Assembly: GCA_018697195.1 (NCBI GenBank)
Contig: CM031873.1
Span: forward strand, 435,783-499,782
Length of the DNA: 64,000 bases
From: Certhia americana
Lineage: Eukaryota; Chordata; Aves; Passeriformes; Certhiidae
Direction: 5' to 3'
Part shown: one piece after another, positions 1-8,989 of the stretch
Layout of the letters: each line of letters begins with the position of its first letter
Position numbering within the stretch: the first letter of the stretch is position 1
Notes under the pieces: generated by a model
What the model was told of the DNA's origin: nothing
The model's input: only the letters and a program-made list of their open reading frames with translations
Database searches by the model: none
Program-made: the position numbers and the translations under genes

Positions 1-220
1 TGCTGTGCCTGTGCCCAGTCCTGTGCCCTGTGCCCTGTGCTCTGTGCTGTGTGCCCTGTGCTCTGTGCTGTGCCCTGTGCCGTGCCTTGTGCTCTGTGCC
101 CTTTGCTCTGTGCTCTTTGCCCTGTGCTCTGTGCCCTGTGCTCTGTGCCCTGTGCTCTGTGCCCTCTGCTGTGTGCCCTTTGCTCTGTGCTGTACCCTGT
201 GCCCTGTGCCCTGTGTCCTG
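1..220. repeat. CCCTGTGCTCTGTG-type minisatellite, runs off the left edge
   Basis: The first 220 bases are a degenerate tandem array built from short units such as CCCTGTG, CTCTGTG and CCGTGCC, on average 7 or 14 bases long. It has no stop codons in several frames, so it yields Cys/Ala/Leu-rich open frames that are artefacts. It lies inside the predicted intron 3 of PMP22 and begins before the window. Confidence 0.85.
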
Positions 221-714
221 GATAGGATGGTTCCTGACGGTGAAAACAAGAATATTCCAAGGAAAGGGGGGTAAGGATGAGGCAGAAGACAAGTGTGAGC
301 CTCGGAGGTGGCTCTGCCAGTCTCCTTGCCCTGAGACCTCACTGCTGCCCCAAAGAGTGGCCGGCAGCAGCTCCTGGCAGCAGTGACAGAGGAGGGAAGG
401 AGCAGGGCCCGCTGGAGAGGAGACCATGTGGCATTTCTGCTTTTACTAACAGACCTTAAAAGCCCTACAGAAGCCCAGGAAATATCCTTTGATTTTATGT
501 CCCTACAGCAGTGTGGGTCTCTGGCCCCTGCAGCCAGGGTGAAGACAAGCACAGCTCCCACACTCTGGCCGCAGGGTGGATGGGACACAAACTTCCCTCC
601 AAGCTAAACCCCCTTCTCCTGACACCAGAGCAGAACCTCGGGATGAGTGGGAGCTGTCAGAGAGCTGCTCGAGCCTTGAGCACAGTGAACCTCTACTCAG
701 AGAGCAGCTCGCTG

Positions 715-812
715 GGGCACTTCATCCTGGAATCCCAGCGTGGCTTGGGTTGGAAGGGGTGTTACAGATCATCCCATTCCACCTCACCTGCCACGGGCAG
801 GGACACCTTCCA
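715..812 (-). mobile_element. CR1 LINE 3'-end fragment
   Basis: The plus strand reads 'TGGCTTGGGTTGGAAGGGG' followed by 'CACGGGCAGGGACACCTTCCAC', which is the reverse complement of the avian CR1 3' end. It is short, diverged and 5'-truncated, as usual for CR1. Confidence 0.7.
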
Positions 813-1253
813 CTGAATCAGGGCTGTAAGCCCAACCCAGCCGCGTTTTCATCAGGATCAGCCCGACTGTCCCGTCAGCGCTGAACGATCAGCACTGGCA
901 AGGCTCCAGCGGCTCTGGGAACAGGCAAGGGACACTCCCGGGACCGCCGGGGGTGCGGAAAACATCCGAGCACAGCTCGGCCCAGCCCCACTCAGCACTG
1001 ACAGAGCAGCTGTAAACATCCAGAAAGAGCAGCTTTGAAAAGAGAAAGATTTGGGGAGGCTTTAGAGCGCCGGGCTCTGGGGCTCCGGGGGGCAGAGCTG
1101 CCTTTCATTACAAGCGGGGGCTCAGCACTTTGGGAGCCAGCCCAGGCTCCAGAAGGCTCCCGGGTTGGGATGGAGCCAACCCATCCTGGCCAGCCCTCAC
1201 ACCGCCAGGAGTCAGCAGAGACCAGCCATGGGAGCGGCACCGGGGCACAGGCG

Positions 1254-1303
1254 GGGACAGCGAGGGGCTGGGACAGTGAGGGGCTGGGACAGCGAGGGGC
1301 TGG
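1254..1303. repeat. 17-bp tandem repeat, three copies
   Basis: Three nearly identical copies of GGGACAGCGAGGGGCTG lie head to tail, in an intron. Confidence 0.8.
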
Positions 1304-2112
1304 CCCCCGAAGGCTGGAGATTCTGGTGGGAATCTCCAGAAAGCCTCTCACAGCCTCCCCCCACTGAGTATCTCATGCTCCCCGTGTGCCTGTGCCCCCC
1401 TCATCACCTCCTGCCCCCGGCGCGGTGTCCCCGTGTCCCGGTGACAGCGGTGGCATGCACAGCTGCGGTCACTGCGGCTCGCACCGGGACAATCTGTTTC
1501 TGCAGGAAAGCAAGAACCAGGCTAACAGAACAAATGCTGACCCCAGCACCACCGATATTGGCTCTGTCTTCCAGGGAAACTGAGGCACGGGCTCGCCCAA
1601 CACGGGTTTTGTGTTCCTGGAACCACGGGTCACCCTGGGAACGGCGTGTCACCGTGTCCCAGCACATTGTCACACTGTCCTGCCCTGCTGACCTCAGCGA
1701 ACAGCGCAGGGGGGATCACCCAGCTCGGCCCGGGCGTGCAGGGGCGAGGGATGAGGGGCCCGAGGGCCAGGGCTGTGCCCAAAGCCCAGCGGCAAACGCG
1801 GGACAGGTGTCCAGGTAGGGGACAGGTGTCCATGGAAGGGGACAGGTGTCCTCAGGGCCCCTGTGCTTCCTTCAGACCCCTCACAAACACCAGAGGGGTG
1901 CCAGAGGCCCCCCAGCCTGCATTGGGGTGATAGCCATGCAGCGACCCCGCCCCGAGGAACCCCTCGGGTTTGGCAACTCAGCAGGAAAAACGGGCTGAGA
2001 ACAGGAGAGCCCCAAAGAGCCCCCCCAAAAGGGCTGGAGTCGCCACTGCCAGGGCAGCTGAGGCTGTCACCGTGCCCGGGGGCTGCCAGGAGCTGCCCCT
2101 GAGCCTCAATAC

Positions 2113-2310
2113 AGGGGGGCACAGCCCCGATATAGGGGGGGGCACAGCCCTGATACAGGAAGGTACAGCCCCTGATCCCGGGGACACAGCCCCGATCCCG
2201 GGGGGCACAGCCCCGATACGGGAGGGGTACAACCCCTGATCTCAGTGGGCACAGCCGCTGATCCGGGGGGCACAGCCCCGATCCAGGGGGGGCACAGCCC
2301 CGATCCCGGA
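2113..2310. repeat. Minisatellite next to the PMP22 exon 3 donor
   Basis: About ten imperfect copies of an 18-21-bp unit of the form GGGGGGCACAGCCCCGATCC. Each unit contains a small self-complementary core (GGGGC.CAGCCCC). The array ends about 8 bp from the splice donor of PMP22 exon 3 at 2319-2318, so on the PMP22 strand it forms the start of intron 3. Confidence 0.85.
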
Positions 2311-2319
2311 GGCACTCAC

Positions 2320-2410
2320 CGTTGGAGGAGGATGCCAGGCACTGGAAGACGTTCCCGGAGGTGCAGTTCTGCCACAGGTCTGCCGTGTGCTCGCCGTTCA
2401 CCAGCCATTG
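2320..2410 (-). CDS. PMP22: PMP22 coding exon 2 (exon 3 of the gene)
   Basis: 91 bp. The acceptor is tgtcccgcag with AG at 2412-2411; the donor is G|gtgagtgcc with GT at 2319-2318. It encodes QWLVNGEHTADLWQNCTSGN followed by VFQCLASSSN plus one base of the next codon. This is the extracellular loop 1 with the glycosylated Asn41. The human exon is nine bases longer by my recollection. Confidence 0.95.
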
Positions 2411-2837
2411 CTGCGGGACAGACAGAATCCGTGCGTCAGCAGGGCCCGGGGAGGAGCCCAAGTACCCCACAGCCATGTACCCCCATCCCAGCCGCGTCCC
2501 ACCATCCCCAGCCGCGTCCCCCCATCCCCAGCCGTGTCCCCCCCCAGGCTTTGGCACTGAGCAGCCCCGCTCGTTTCTGCCCGCCCAGGCGCTCCCAGGG
2601 AGAGGCTTTTCCTTCGAGAGGGTTTTGGGAATTAAATCCCGATCCTCTAACTGCCTCAGCCCCGGCGGCTCAGGGACAGAAGCTCTTTATGCTCTGAACA
2701 CCGAGCGGGTCCCGCGGGGCCGCGCTTCCCTCCCTGAGCCGGCCTCGCCCGCTGCCTGGCCGGGATATTTGAATGCTTCCACGTGATTCCTAACGGCTCG
2801 GGAGGTTTTTGTAACGTTTTCCATTACTATTACCACC

Positions 2838-2868
<31 letters not shown>

Positions 2869-3642
2869 AAAAAACCGGGAAAGAAGCCCCTGATGAAGCA
2901 AGCTTGGAAGCCACCAGCTCCACAGAACAGCTGCCTTTAAAGCCAACTCAGACCTCTCCCCGAGCAGCTGACGTGTTCCCTGGGCTGCAGCCCCGGCACA
3001 GTGCTGGGAAGCCTCTGCTGCAGCCAGCCCTCGTTTCTGCCGCTGCTCACACGGATTCAGTTGGAATTGGAGGTTGGGTTGGGAAAAAGCGGCTGTGCCT
3101 TCTTGCCAGCCCTAGAGGAGGAGAGCTGGGGAGCAGAACCTCTGTGCTGAGGAGCCCGTGCCCAGCCAGCCCTTTTCTGCTCCTGTGCCTGAAGCTCAAT
3201 AGCAGGTGGAGCTCTGAAAGGGGAGAGCAGCATCCCCAAAGGACGGGATTTTGGGGGGTCCAAGGCTGCTCCGTGAGGTGAGCCAGCCTGGGGAGGATGA
3301 GCAGATGGTTTCCGACAGCCCTTGTGTCTCTGAACCGACGTGGATGCTCTGAGCACCCACCAACGAACACAGCCAAGCGTCCCACCAGCTGCCCCTACAG
3401 CACAAATCCCAAATTCCCAAATTTGCCACCGAGACTCCAGCAACCAGCCAGTAAAGGCTTCCTGCTAACAGCCAGGCGCTAAACCCAGCCATAAATAAAA
3501 CCCAACACCTCCTGCCCGCGCCTCGCCATGACCCTGGCTGTGAGCAGAGCAAATCCGCACTCACGCTGACGATGGTGGAGACGAAGAGCAGCACCAGCAC
3601 GGTGACGTGGAGCACGATGATCCCCAGCAGCAAGAGCAGCAT
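2320..3642 (-). CDS. PMP22: PMP22 peripheral myelin protein 22, N-terminal part (two coding exons, partial gene)
   Basis: This is the 5' half of PMP22, a four-helix membrane glycoprotein of compact myelin in Schwann cells; its dosage causes CMT1A/HNPP in people. The visible exons are 3642-3565 and 2410-2320, encoding 56 codons plus one base. The protein opens MLLLLLGIIVLHVTVLVLLF (first membrane helix), then continues with VSTIVS and QWLVNGEH into the first extracellular loop. Trp28, Trp39, Cys42 and Cys51-equivalent residues and the N-glycosylation sequon Asn41-Cys-Thr are present. Both introns have GT/AG ends (donors gtgagtgc, acceptor cccgcag). Exon 3 ends in phase 1 at AAC G, which fits the Asn-Glu-Trp junction of known PMP22. 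The loop is three codons shorter than in human after Cys42. Exons 4 and 5 are outside the window. TEKT3 lies upstream in the same orientation, as in human. Assignment is very secure. Confidence 0.95.
2411..3564 (-). other. PMP22 intron 2
   Basis: Contains a 29-base poly-A run on the plus strand at 2838-2866 (poly-T on the gene strand). No coding sequence or clear mobile element was recognised. Confidence 0.6.
2838..2866. repeat. Poly-A run, 29 bases
   Basis: Uninterrupted A run on the plus strand within PMP22 intron 2. It may be a retroposon tail but no body was recognised beside it. Confidence 0.95.
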
Positions 3643-3665
3643 CTCGGCGGCGGTGGAGGGCAGAG
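3565..3665 (-). CDS. PMP22: PMP22 first coding exon (exon 2 of the gene)
   Basis: The ATG is at 3642-3640 after a short leader ending CGCCGAG; the coding part 3642-3565 is exactly 26 codons and ends AGC|gtgagtgc. A good acceptor (tgtcccgctgcag) places the exon start at 3665, giving 23 bases of 5' UTR. The encoded N-terminal helix is almost identical to mammalian PMP22, which settles the start codon. Confidence 0.93.
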
Positions 3666-3692
3666 CTGCAGCGGGACAGGGATGATGCTGAG

Positions 3693-3724
<32 letters not shown>

Positions 3725-4423
3725 CGGGGGCAGCAGGAACGCTCCGCTCTGCCCCGCCCGGCGCGGGGGATGCTGCTGGGGCAGTGCCCGACGCTCGGGT
3801 TCTCTCCGCGGGCCCCGCCGACCGAGAGGGGTCCGAGCTCTCTGCCCGCTATCCGGTATCCCCCGGGGGTCCCCCGAGCCTGTTCTCCCTCCCAGTCCCC
3901 TCCTCAGGGACCTTCAAAGGGGGGTGGTTCCCCAAGGGGGGTCCCCCAGCCCGTATCCGGAGCGGGGTCCGGTCCCCCCTGCGGAGGGAATGCGCTCCCT
4001 GCCCGGCGGGAGGGCTCGGGCTGGGCGCTCCGCACCCGAGGGTGCCCCGGCCCCGCTCCGCACGGACAGGGGGGCAGGGGGGTCTCACCCACCCATGGGA
4101 GCAGTGCGGGTGACTCTGTCGGCCCCCGGGGAGAGGGCAAGGGGCGGGGAGCAGGGTGCGACAGCCCCTGCCCCTTTCAGCCCACCGGGATACCTCGGCC
4201 CCTCTTCTCCGGGGCTGCCCTCAGCCCATCTCCCCATCGGTGAGGAGGGGAGGGCGCTGCCCTGACCCCTCTCCTTAGAGACCCCCAGAGCGGGGGTGCT
4301 CCTTCCGTCCCCTCGGCTGCGAGACCCCGGCGGCTCTGTCCAGCCGTGTCCCCCCGGTGTGTCCGATCCCCCCGGTGTGTCCAATCCCCCCGGTGTGTCC
4401 TATCCCCCCCGGTCCGTACTCAC
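3666..4423 (-). other. PMP22 intron 1
   Basis: A GC-rich intron within the CpG island. It contains a (TGTC)n microsatellite at 3693-3722 and a 15-bp CCCCGGTGTGTCCAAT-type repeat at 4346-4412, directly beside the exon 1 donor. No coding sequence seen. Confidence 0.55.
3693..3722. repeat. (TGTC)n microsatellite
   Basis: Seven tandem TGTC units, GC-rich surroundings, in PMP22 intron 1. Confidence 0.95.
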
Positions 4424-4500
4424 ATCTCGGCGGAGCGGAGCGCGCTGGCGGCGGAGCGGGCGCGGAGCGGAGCGGGCGGCGGCGCTGTCAAGTTTCCCCT
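4424..4500 (-). other. PMP22: Probable non-coding first exon of PMP22 (5' end approximate)
   Basis: On the minus strand the sequence CCGAGAT|GTGAGTACGG provides a very strong splice donor with GT at 4423-4422, inside the CpG island and 760 bp upstream of the coding exon. Known PMP22 genes start with alternative untranslated first exons, so this is the natural candidate. The 5' boundary is a guess. Confidence 0.5.
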
Positions 4501-4617
4501 TTAACTGGGGCCGCCGCCCCGTTTGCGTCTGAGGCTCGGGGAGGGCTCAGCCGCCGCCCGCCGCCCTCCTATAAACGGGACAGCGCCCAACCCGGCCCGG
4601 CCCCGCCGCGTCCCCCT

Positions 4618-4710
4618 GGGACACGACCGGGAGTCACTCCCGGGCCCGTTCTTCTCCCGGGACACGGATCCCGAGTCACTCCCGGGCCCGTTCCCCTCCC
4701 TGGGACACGG
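4618..4710. repeat. Approx. 50-bp tandem duplication at the CpG island edge
   Basis: Two and a partial third copy of a unit running GGGACACGGATCCCGAGTCAC then TCCCGGGCCCGTTC. GC-rich; upstream of PMP22 exon 1. Confidence 0.7.
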
Positions 4711-5162
4711 ATTGCGAGCCGCTCCTGCCCGATGGCGAGGAGATTTGAGGGGGGCCAAGAGAGGAGCGCCCCGCTCTCCTGAGCCCCCCGGCCCGGGCAG
4801 GTGGGCTGGGGTGGCCGTGCCCCGCTCTCCTGAGCCCCCGTGGCTGGGGGGGGGTCCCACAGCCCAGACAGGACCGAGCTCTCCATGTCGGGGGTCCCCT
4901 CACCCGGCCCAGGGGGTCTGTGCAGCCCTGGGCAGGACCCGTGGCACAGGATTTGGGGAACAAGCATCTTGGCTGAGTTGAAGGGATTCCAGCACTCGGA
5001 GTCGACCTTTTTTAGCATTTGAGAGCCAAATTAGGTAGAACTGAGCAACTTTCCACTAAACGGAGGGTGCGATTTTCCACAGCTCTGGAGGACACAGAGT
5101 TATGGCTGTTATGCCTGGAGAAGGCTCTGTGGAGAGCTGAGAGCCCTTCCAGTACCTAAAAG

Positions 5163-5486
5163 GGTTCAAGGAGAGCTGGAGAGGGACTGGGGACAACGGA
5201 TGGAGGGACAGGACACAGGGAATGGCTTCAGACTGACACAGGGCAGGGCTGGATGGGATTTGGGGCAGGAATTGTTCCCTGGCAGGGTGGGCAAGCCCTG
5301 GCACAGGGTGCCCAGAGCAGCTGGGGCTGCCCCTGGATCCCTGGAATGCCCAAGGCCAGGTTGGACATTGGAGTTGGAGCAGCCTGGGACAGTGGGAGGG
5401 GTCCCTGCCCATGGCAGGGGTGGCACTGGGTGGGCTTTCGGGTCCCTCCCAACCTGAAACAGTCTGGGATTCTCTGACTCAGATAT
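5163..5486 (+). mobile_element. CR1 LINE 3'-end copy
   Basis: The sense-strand CR1 3' region, with 'GACACAGGGAATGGCTTCAG', 'GGTGCCCAGAGCAGCTGGG' and 'GTCCCTCCCAACCTGAAAC' in canonical order, ends with a degenerate ATTCTCTGA tail. The remainder of the element is absent (5' truncation). Confidence 0.9.
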
Positions 5487-6651
5487 TTGGGAACGAAAGG
5501 GTGGCTGCTCTGCCGCCCTCGCTCATTCCTCAAGCACAGTCAATCTGTTCAAACACCCCCCACCCCACCCCCCCACTCCCCCCGCACACAGAATCCACCC
5601 CCAGCTCCCAAATAATCCCTCCAGGAGACCTGCAAACGCCTGAGCGTTAACACCGATCCCCCATCCCCGCGCCTCTCCCCGCACCAGCTCCAGGCTCGTC
5701 CCGCATTGCTGCACGAACGAGGGAATTCGGCATCCAGCCACCGGGACTGGGAATCTTGGGAGAGGGGAGCTGGGAAAGCGTGCTTGGCTCCTCTCTCCTG
5801 GCAAGCAGAGGCGTGTTCCCGCAGCACGGGCTCCTCACGCTCACGGAAGGGGTCACAGCATCAGCCAGGAGGGGGAGTGGAGCTGAGAGCACCCGAGGTG
5901 CTCGGGGGCGAGAGGCAGCGGCTGAAATGAGATTCCAGAGGCGATTTCCACTCCCCTCCAAAAAATCCAGCCAGCTCCTCTGCTGCTACCGTCCCCCTGC
6001 TCCCCGTGTTGCCTGTCAGTGCCATCCCCAGCACTGAAACTTCTGTGCCACCAGCACAGCGTTCCTGGCCAGCGAGGCTGACTGGGGCTGTCCTGGCCCG
6101 GTGCCTGGAGGAGACAGGGGCTGAGAGAGGAAGGTCTTGTCCCCAGGGCTGCCATCCAGGCTCTGGTAGAGCCCATTCTGTGTCTGAGATCTCGGCTGCT
6201 GTTTCTGGAGCAGACATCCATCCCGTTCCCCACAGCAGAGGGTGAGGGAGGCACCGGGGGGGTCACAGGCAGCACCCGAGCTCCTCCCCGAGTGTGGGAC
6301 AGCAAAACTGCCCAACTCTGCTCCTGCCAAAGCAGCCTTTGAAGCGTGGGGAGAAATATCTGAAAGTCAAACCAGGGAAAAGAGCAGTGTGTGGGTAACA
6401 AAGCCAGTTTGGGCTGAGAGCCGCGGATTGGCAACGGTGGAGAAAGCCCAGAGAGAAGAGCATATCACTCCCCTGCTCCTTGGACACTTCTTTGGGAAAG
6501 GAGCACTGTTCAAACTGAGCAGGGCTTTGGAGAAACATCAGCAGCTCCTGCGTGCTTTGACAGAGCTCTGGGACTGGGGCAAGGCTCCTCTCCATGCCTT
6601 CATCAGCCAGAGATGCTGGAGGGAGCCTGTCCAGGGAGGAGGGGAGGTGGG

Positions 6652-6775
6652 GAAGTGAGGATGGGCACAGCAGGGCCCTGGGGTATGAGGATGGGGACAG
6701 CAGAGCCCTGGGAATGAAGATGGGCACAGCAGGGCCCTGAGAATGAGGATGGGCACGGCAGAGCCCTGGGGGTTT
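6652..6775. repeat. Approx. 30-bp minisatellite, four copies
   Basis: Four imperfect copies of a unit of the form TGAGGATGGGCACAGCAGGG followed by CCCTGGGGA. Confidence 0.85.
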
Positions 6776-6786
6776 TGCTGGACAGG

Positions 6787-6833
6787 TGGGGTCACACCCA
6801 GGTCACACCCAGGTCACACCCAGGTCACACCCA
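6787..6833. repeat. 11-bp tandem repeat AGGTCACACCC, four copies
   Basis: Four perfect copies. Each carries AGGTCA, a nuclear-receptor half site, spaced 11 bp apart; this may be coincidence. Confidence 0.9.
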
Positions 6834-8570
6834 GGACTGGAGGCGCTCCCGGGGCTTCCCGGGGCTCGGTGGCAGTGCCACCGCCTCCAAAATCAAATAG
6901 GCGCCACAATAAATTGGAAAAATGTTTTGTGTACAAACAAGACTCGCCACAGTCTGAGCTGGGAACACTGGGAGATTGACGAGTTGTGTAAACTCTGGGT
7001 AAAAAATGCGGATTTCTCACTTTGAATCTATTCCATGGGACTACTTTCAATATGATGCTTCAGCTTCAAATTCTGGAATAAAATGATGAGAATCCAGGAG
7101 GGAAGGTTGGGTTTCTATCACTTTGTGGGGTTTAGCTGCTAATCTGACAAGGCAGGGATGGACTGAAAGGGATCTAATGCTCATTTTACTGTGTGGCACC
7201 AAGTGAACCAGCATCAGGGCTCTGCTCATCCCTTTCCCCGGGCCAGGTGAACGAAATCCCTCTTCAGACAAACCATTTCCAGCTACACAAAAAGGCAGCA
7301 TTTCCTCTGCATGTCTCTGCGAGGATGAACTTGTTTAACCCCACATTTCTCTCTCTCATCACAGTTTTAGGGACTCGCTTCCTGTTCCCTACCCTGGTGA
7401 TTCAGGCCGTTAGCGAGGAGGGTTTGAAATGCAAAGGCAGGGGCGATGCCATCAGCAAACCCCTCCTGCCGTCCGCTGGGGGCTGGGGAGGGAACGAGGA
7501 GGGGAAAATCCTGTTTGCAAAGGACTGTGCCACTAGGAAATAGAGGAGAGTGAGATATGGTTTGTGCAGTTTCTATGGTGCTCCCTCAAAGAACACACGT
7601 GCAGATGTATAGATATCTATAGCTTTATATGTAAATATATAAATACATTTACACCGGCGGAATAGGTACTGGAAAAATATTTCAGCCAGAAAAAAACATA
7701 AAGGGAGAGACTTTATATTCAGCAAACTTCAATAACAAAAGGTCCAATGTATCGTGGAGGCTTTGACTTATTTTTTCAGATGTGTTTTCTACCAATTCAA
7801 GAAGAATTTATAGAATATTTTAGTCCTGTCTGCATTTATGCCCCCAAACCAACTTCATCCAAGTTTTTGCTTTCCACTCCAAGCCAGTTTTCAGCTCTGA
7901 TAGAGCCAAGCTGAAATCACTGGAGAAAATCCCACTGACTTCAAGGGAACCAAAATTTACCCACTGACCCCAAAACCCTCAAAAACTCAACTGAGCTCCC
8001 CAGCTGGGACTGGGAACATCCTCAGATCCTTTCTGAGCCGCTGGCTCGTGCTCCTCTCCTGCTGGCCCAGAACTGACCCCACAGAGGACACAGGTCTAAA
8101 GCAGCTTCCAGACACACTTCTACCCAAACTGTTGAGTTTTGCACCTCTGTCTCCAGCTCTGCCAGGGGTTGCCCCTCTCCCAGTCCCCCCAGAGCAGCCC
8201 CTGTGGCTCTGAGGGCGCAGATGCTCCGTGCCCAGCTGATCCCTGCCATGGGACACAGCGGATGCTGCACGAGCTCCAAGAGCATGTGAAACAAATCCAT
8301 CGGGGGATATTAAACCCAGGGACAGCCCTGTCAGCTCAGGAAGTCCTTGGGATGCTAATTGGTGGAAGCTGGGAAAGTGGACTGGGAGAATCTCACGGAG
8401 CTCTTGTTGCCTTCTGGTGCTTTTGTCTCAGCATCTCCTGTTGGCTGTGGCAGAGGCTGCACCAGGGGCTGCACTTTGGTCTGAGCCAGCACAAGCATTT
8501 CTGAGATCCTACATTGCCCAAATTTTCCTGTAGCATTTTGCCAAAGTTTTCTCCTTTTTTTTTTTTTTTT

Positions 8571-8594
8571 TTGCCATTATGGCCATAATGGCAA
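8571..8594. promoter_or_regulatory. Perfect 24-bp palindrome next to a poly-T tract
   Basis: TTGCCATTATGG is followed immediately by its exact reverse complement CCATAATGGCAA. It follows an 18-base poly-T run. The half site resembles YY1-type GCCAT motifs. Function unknown; reported as a structure seen in the sequence. Confidence 0.5.
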
Positions 8595-8903
8595 TGAGTT
8601 TAAGGTTGGGATTTTTTTTCTGACTGCTGATGCTGTTTGGGGAATTCTCTCTCCCTTGAGCACAATAATCTGCACTAGTTATGCAATACATTGTTAGCAT
8701 GGTTTTTGGCAAGCTTTGACTTCACCCAAATTCGTATCAGACCCTCCCAGGACACTCAATGATTTTTGTTTTCTTAAACAACAAAACCTCCTTTCTGAAA
8801 AGTTTCTTGCTAGCCCTGTCTGGAGCGTTCACCTGGATCCTAGACTGACACAAAACAACAGTGTCCTGGGTTTATTAATTTATTGTCTTTCCTCCAGTCA
8901 GTA

Positions 8904-8989
8904 AACAATGAATTTACACACCCAGCTCTGCAGCAGTGATGCAAATGGAATGATGCAAAAGGGTGGGAATACGGTTGTAAGATGCAAAG
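8904..8989. promoter_or_regulatory. Cluster of octamer-like (ATGCAAA) and SOX-like motifs
   Basis: Three ATGCAAA words occur within 51 bases: ATGCAAAT at 8939, ATGCAAAA at 8953 and ATGCAAAG at 8982. An AACAATG (SOX-type) word lies at 8904. POU3F1/POU3F2 and SOX10 are established regulators in myelinating Schwann cells, and the cluster is about 4.5 kb upstream of PMP22 exon 1. Enhancer activity is inference only. Confidence 0.3.

Larger units (their letters stand above)
221..2112. other. PMP22 intron 3, remainder
   Basis: No PMP22 exon 4 (the second and third membrane segments) could be seen here on the minus strand, so that exon should lie left of the window. The stretch contains a CR1 fragment near 0.75 kb and a three-copy 17-bp repeat (GGGACAGCGAGGGGCTG) at 1254-1303. 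Nothing else was recognised. Confidence 0.5.
3730..4870. promoter_or_regulatory. CpG island covering the PMP22 promoter
   Basis: Dense CpG, for example the GGCGGAGCGGGCGCGGAGCGG stretch at 4449-4469 and the CCGCCGCCC tracts at 4510-4570. This is the only such block next to PMP22 and it contains the predicted first exon. Transcription start was not determined; a TATAAA at 4571-4576 reads on the plus strand and is not evidence for a PMP22 TATA box. Confidence 0.6.

Noticed and set aside
5..386. Cys/Leu-rich open frames of 60-118 codons at the left edge
   Set aside because: They read through the 7/14-bp minisatellite in PMP22 intron 3; composition follows the repeat, no family features.
1694..2557. 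287-codon minus-strand frame containing PMP22 exon 3
   Set aside because: Only the 30 codons of exon 3 are real; the rest is intron and minisatellite read-through.
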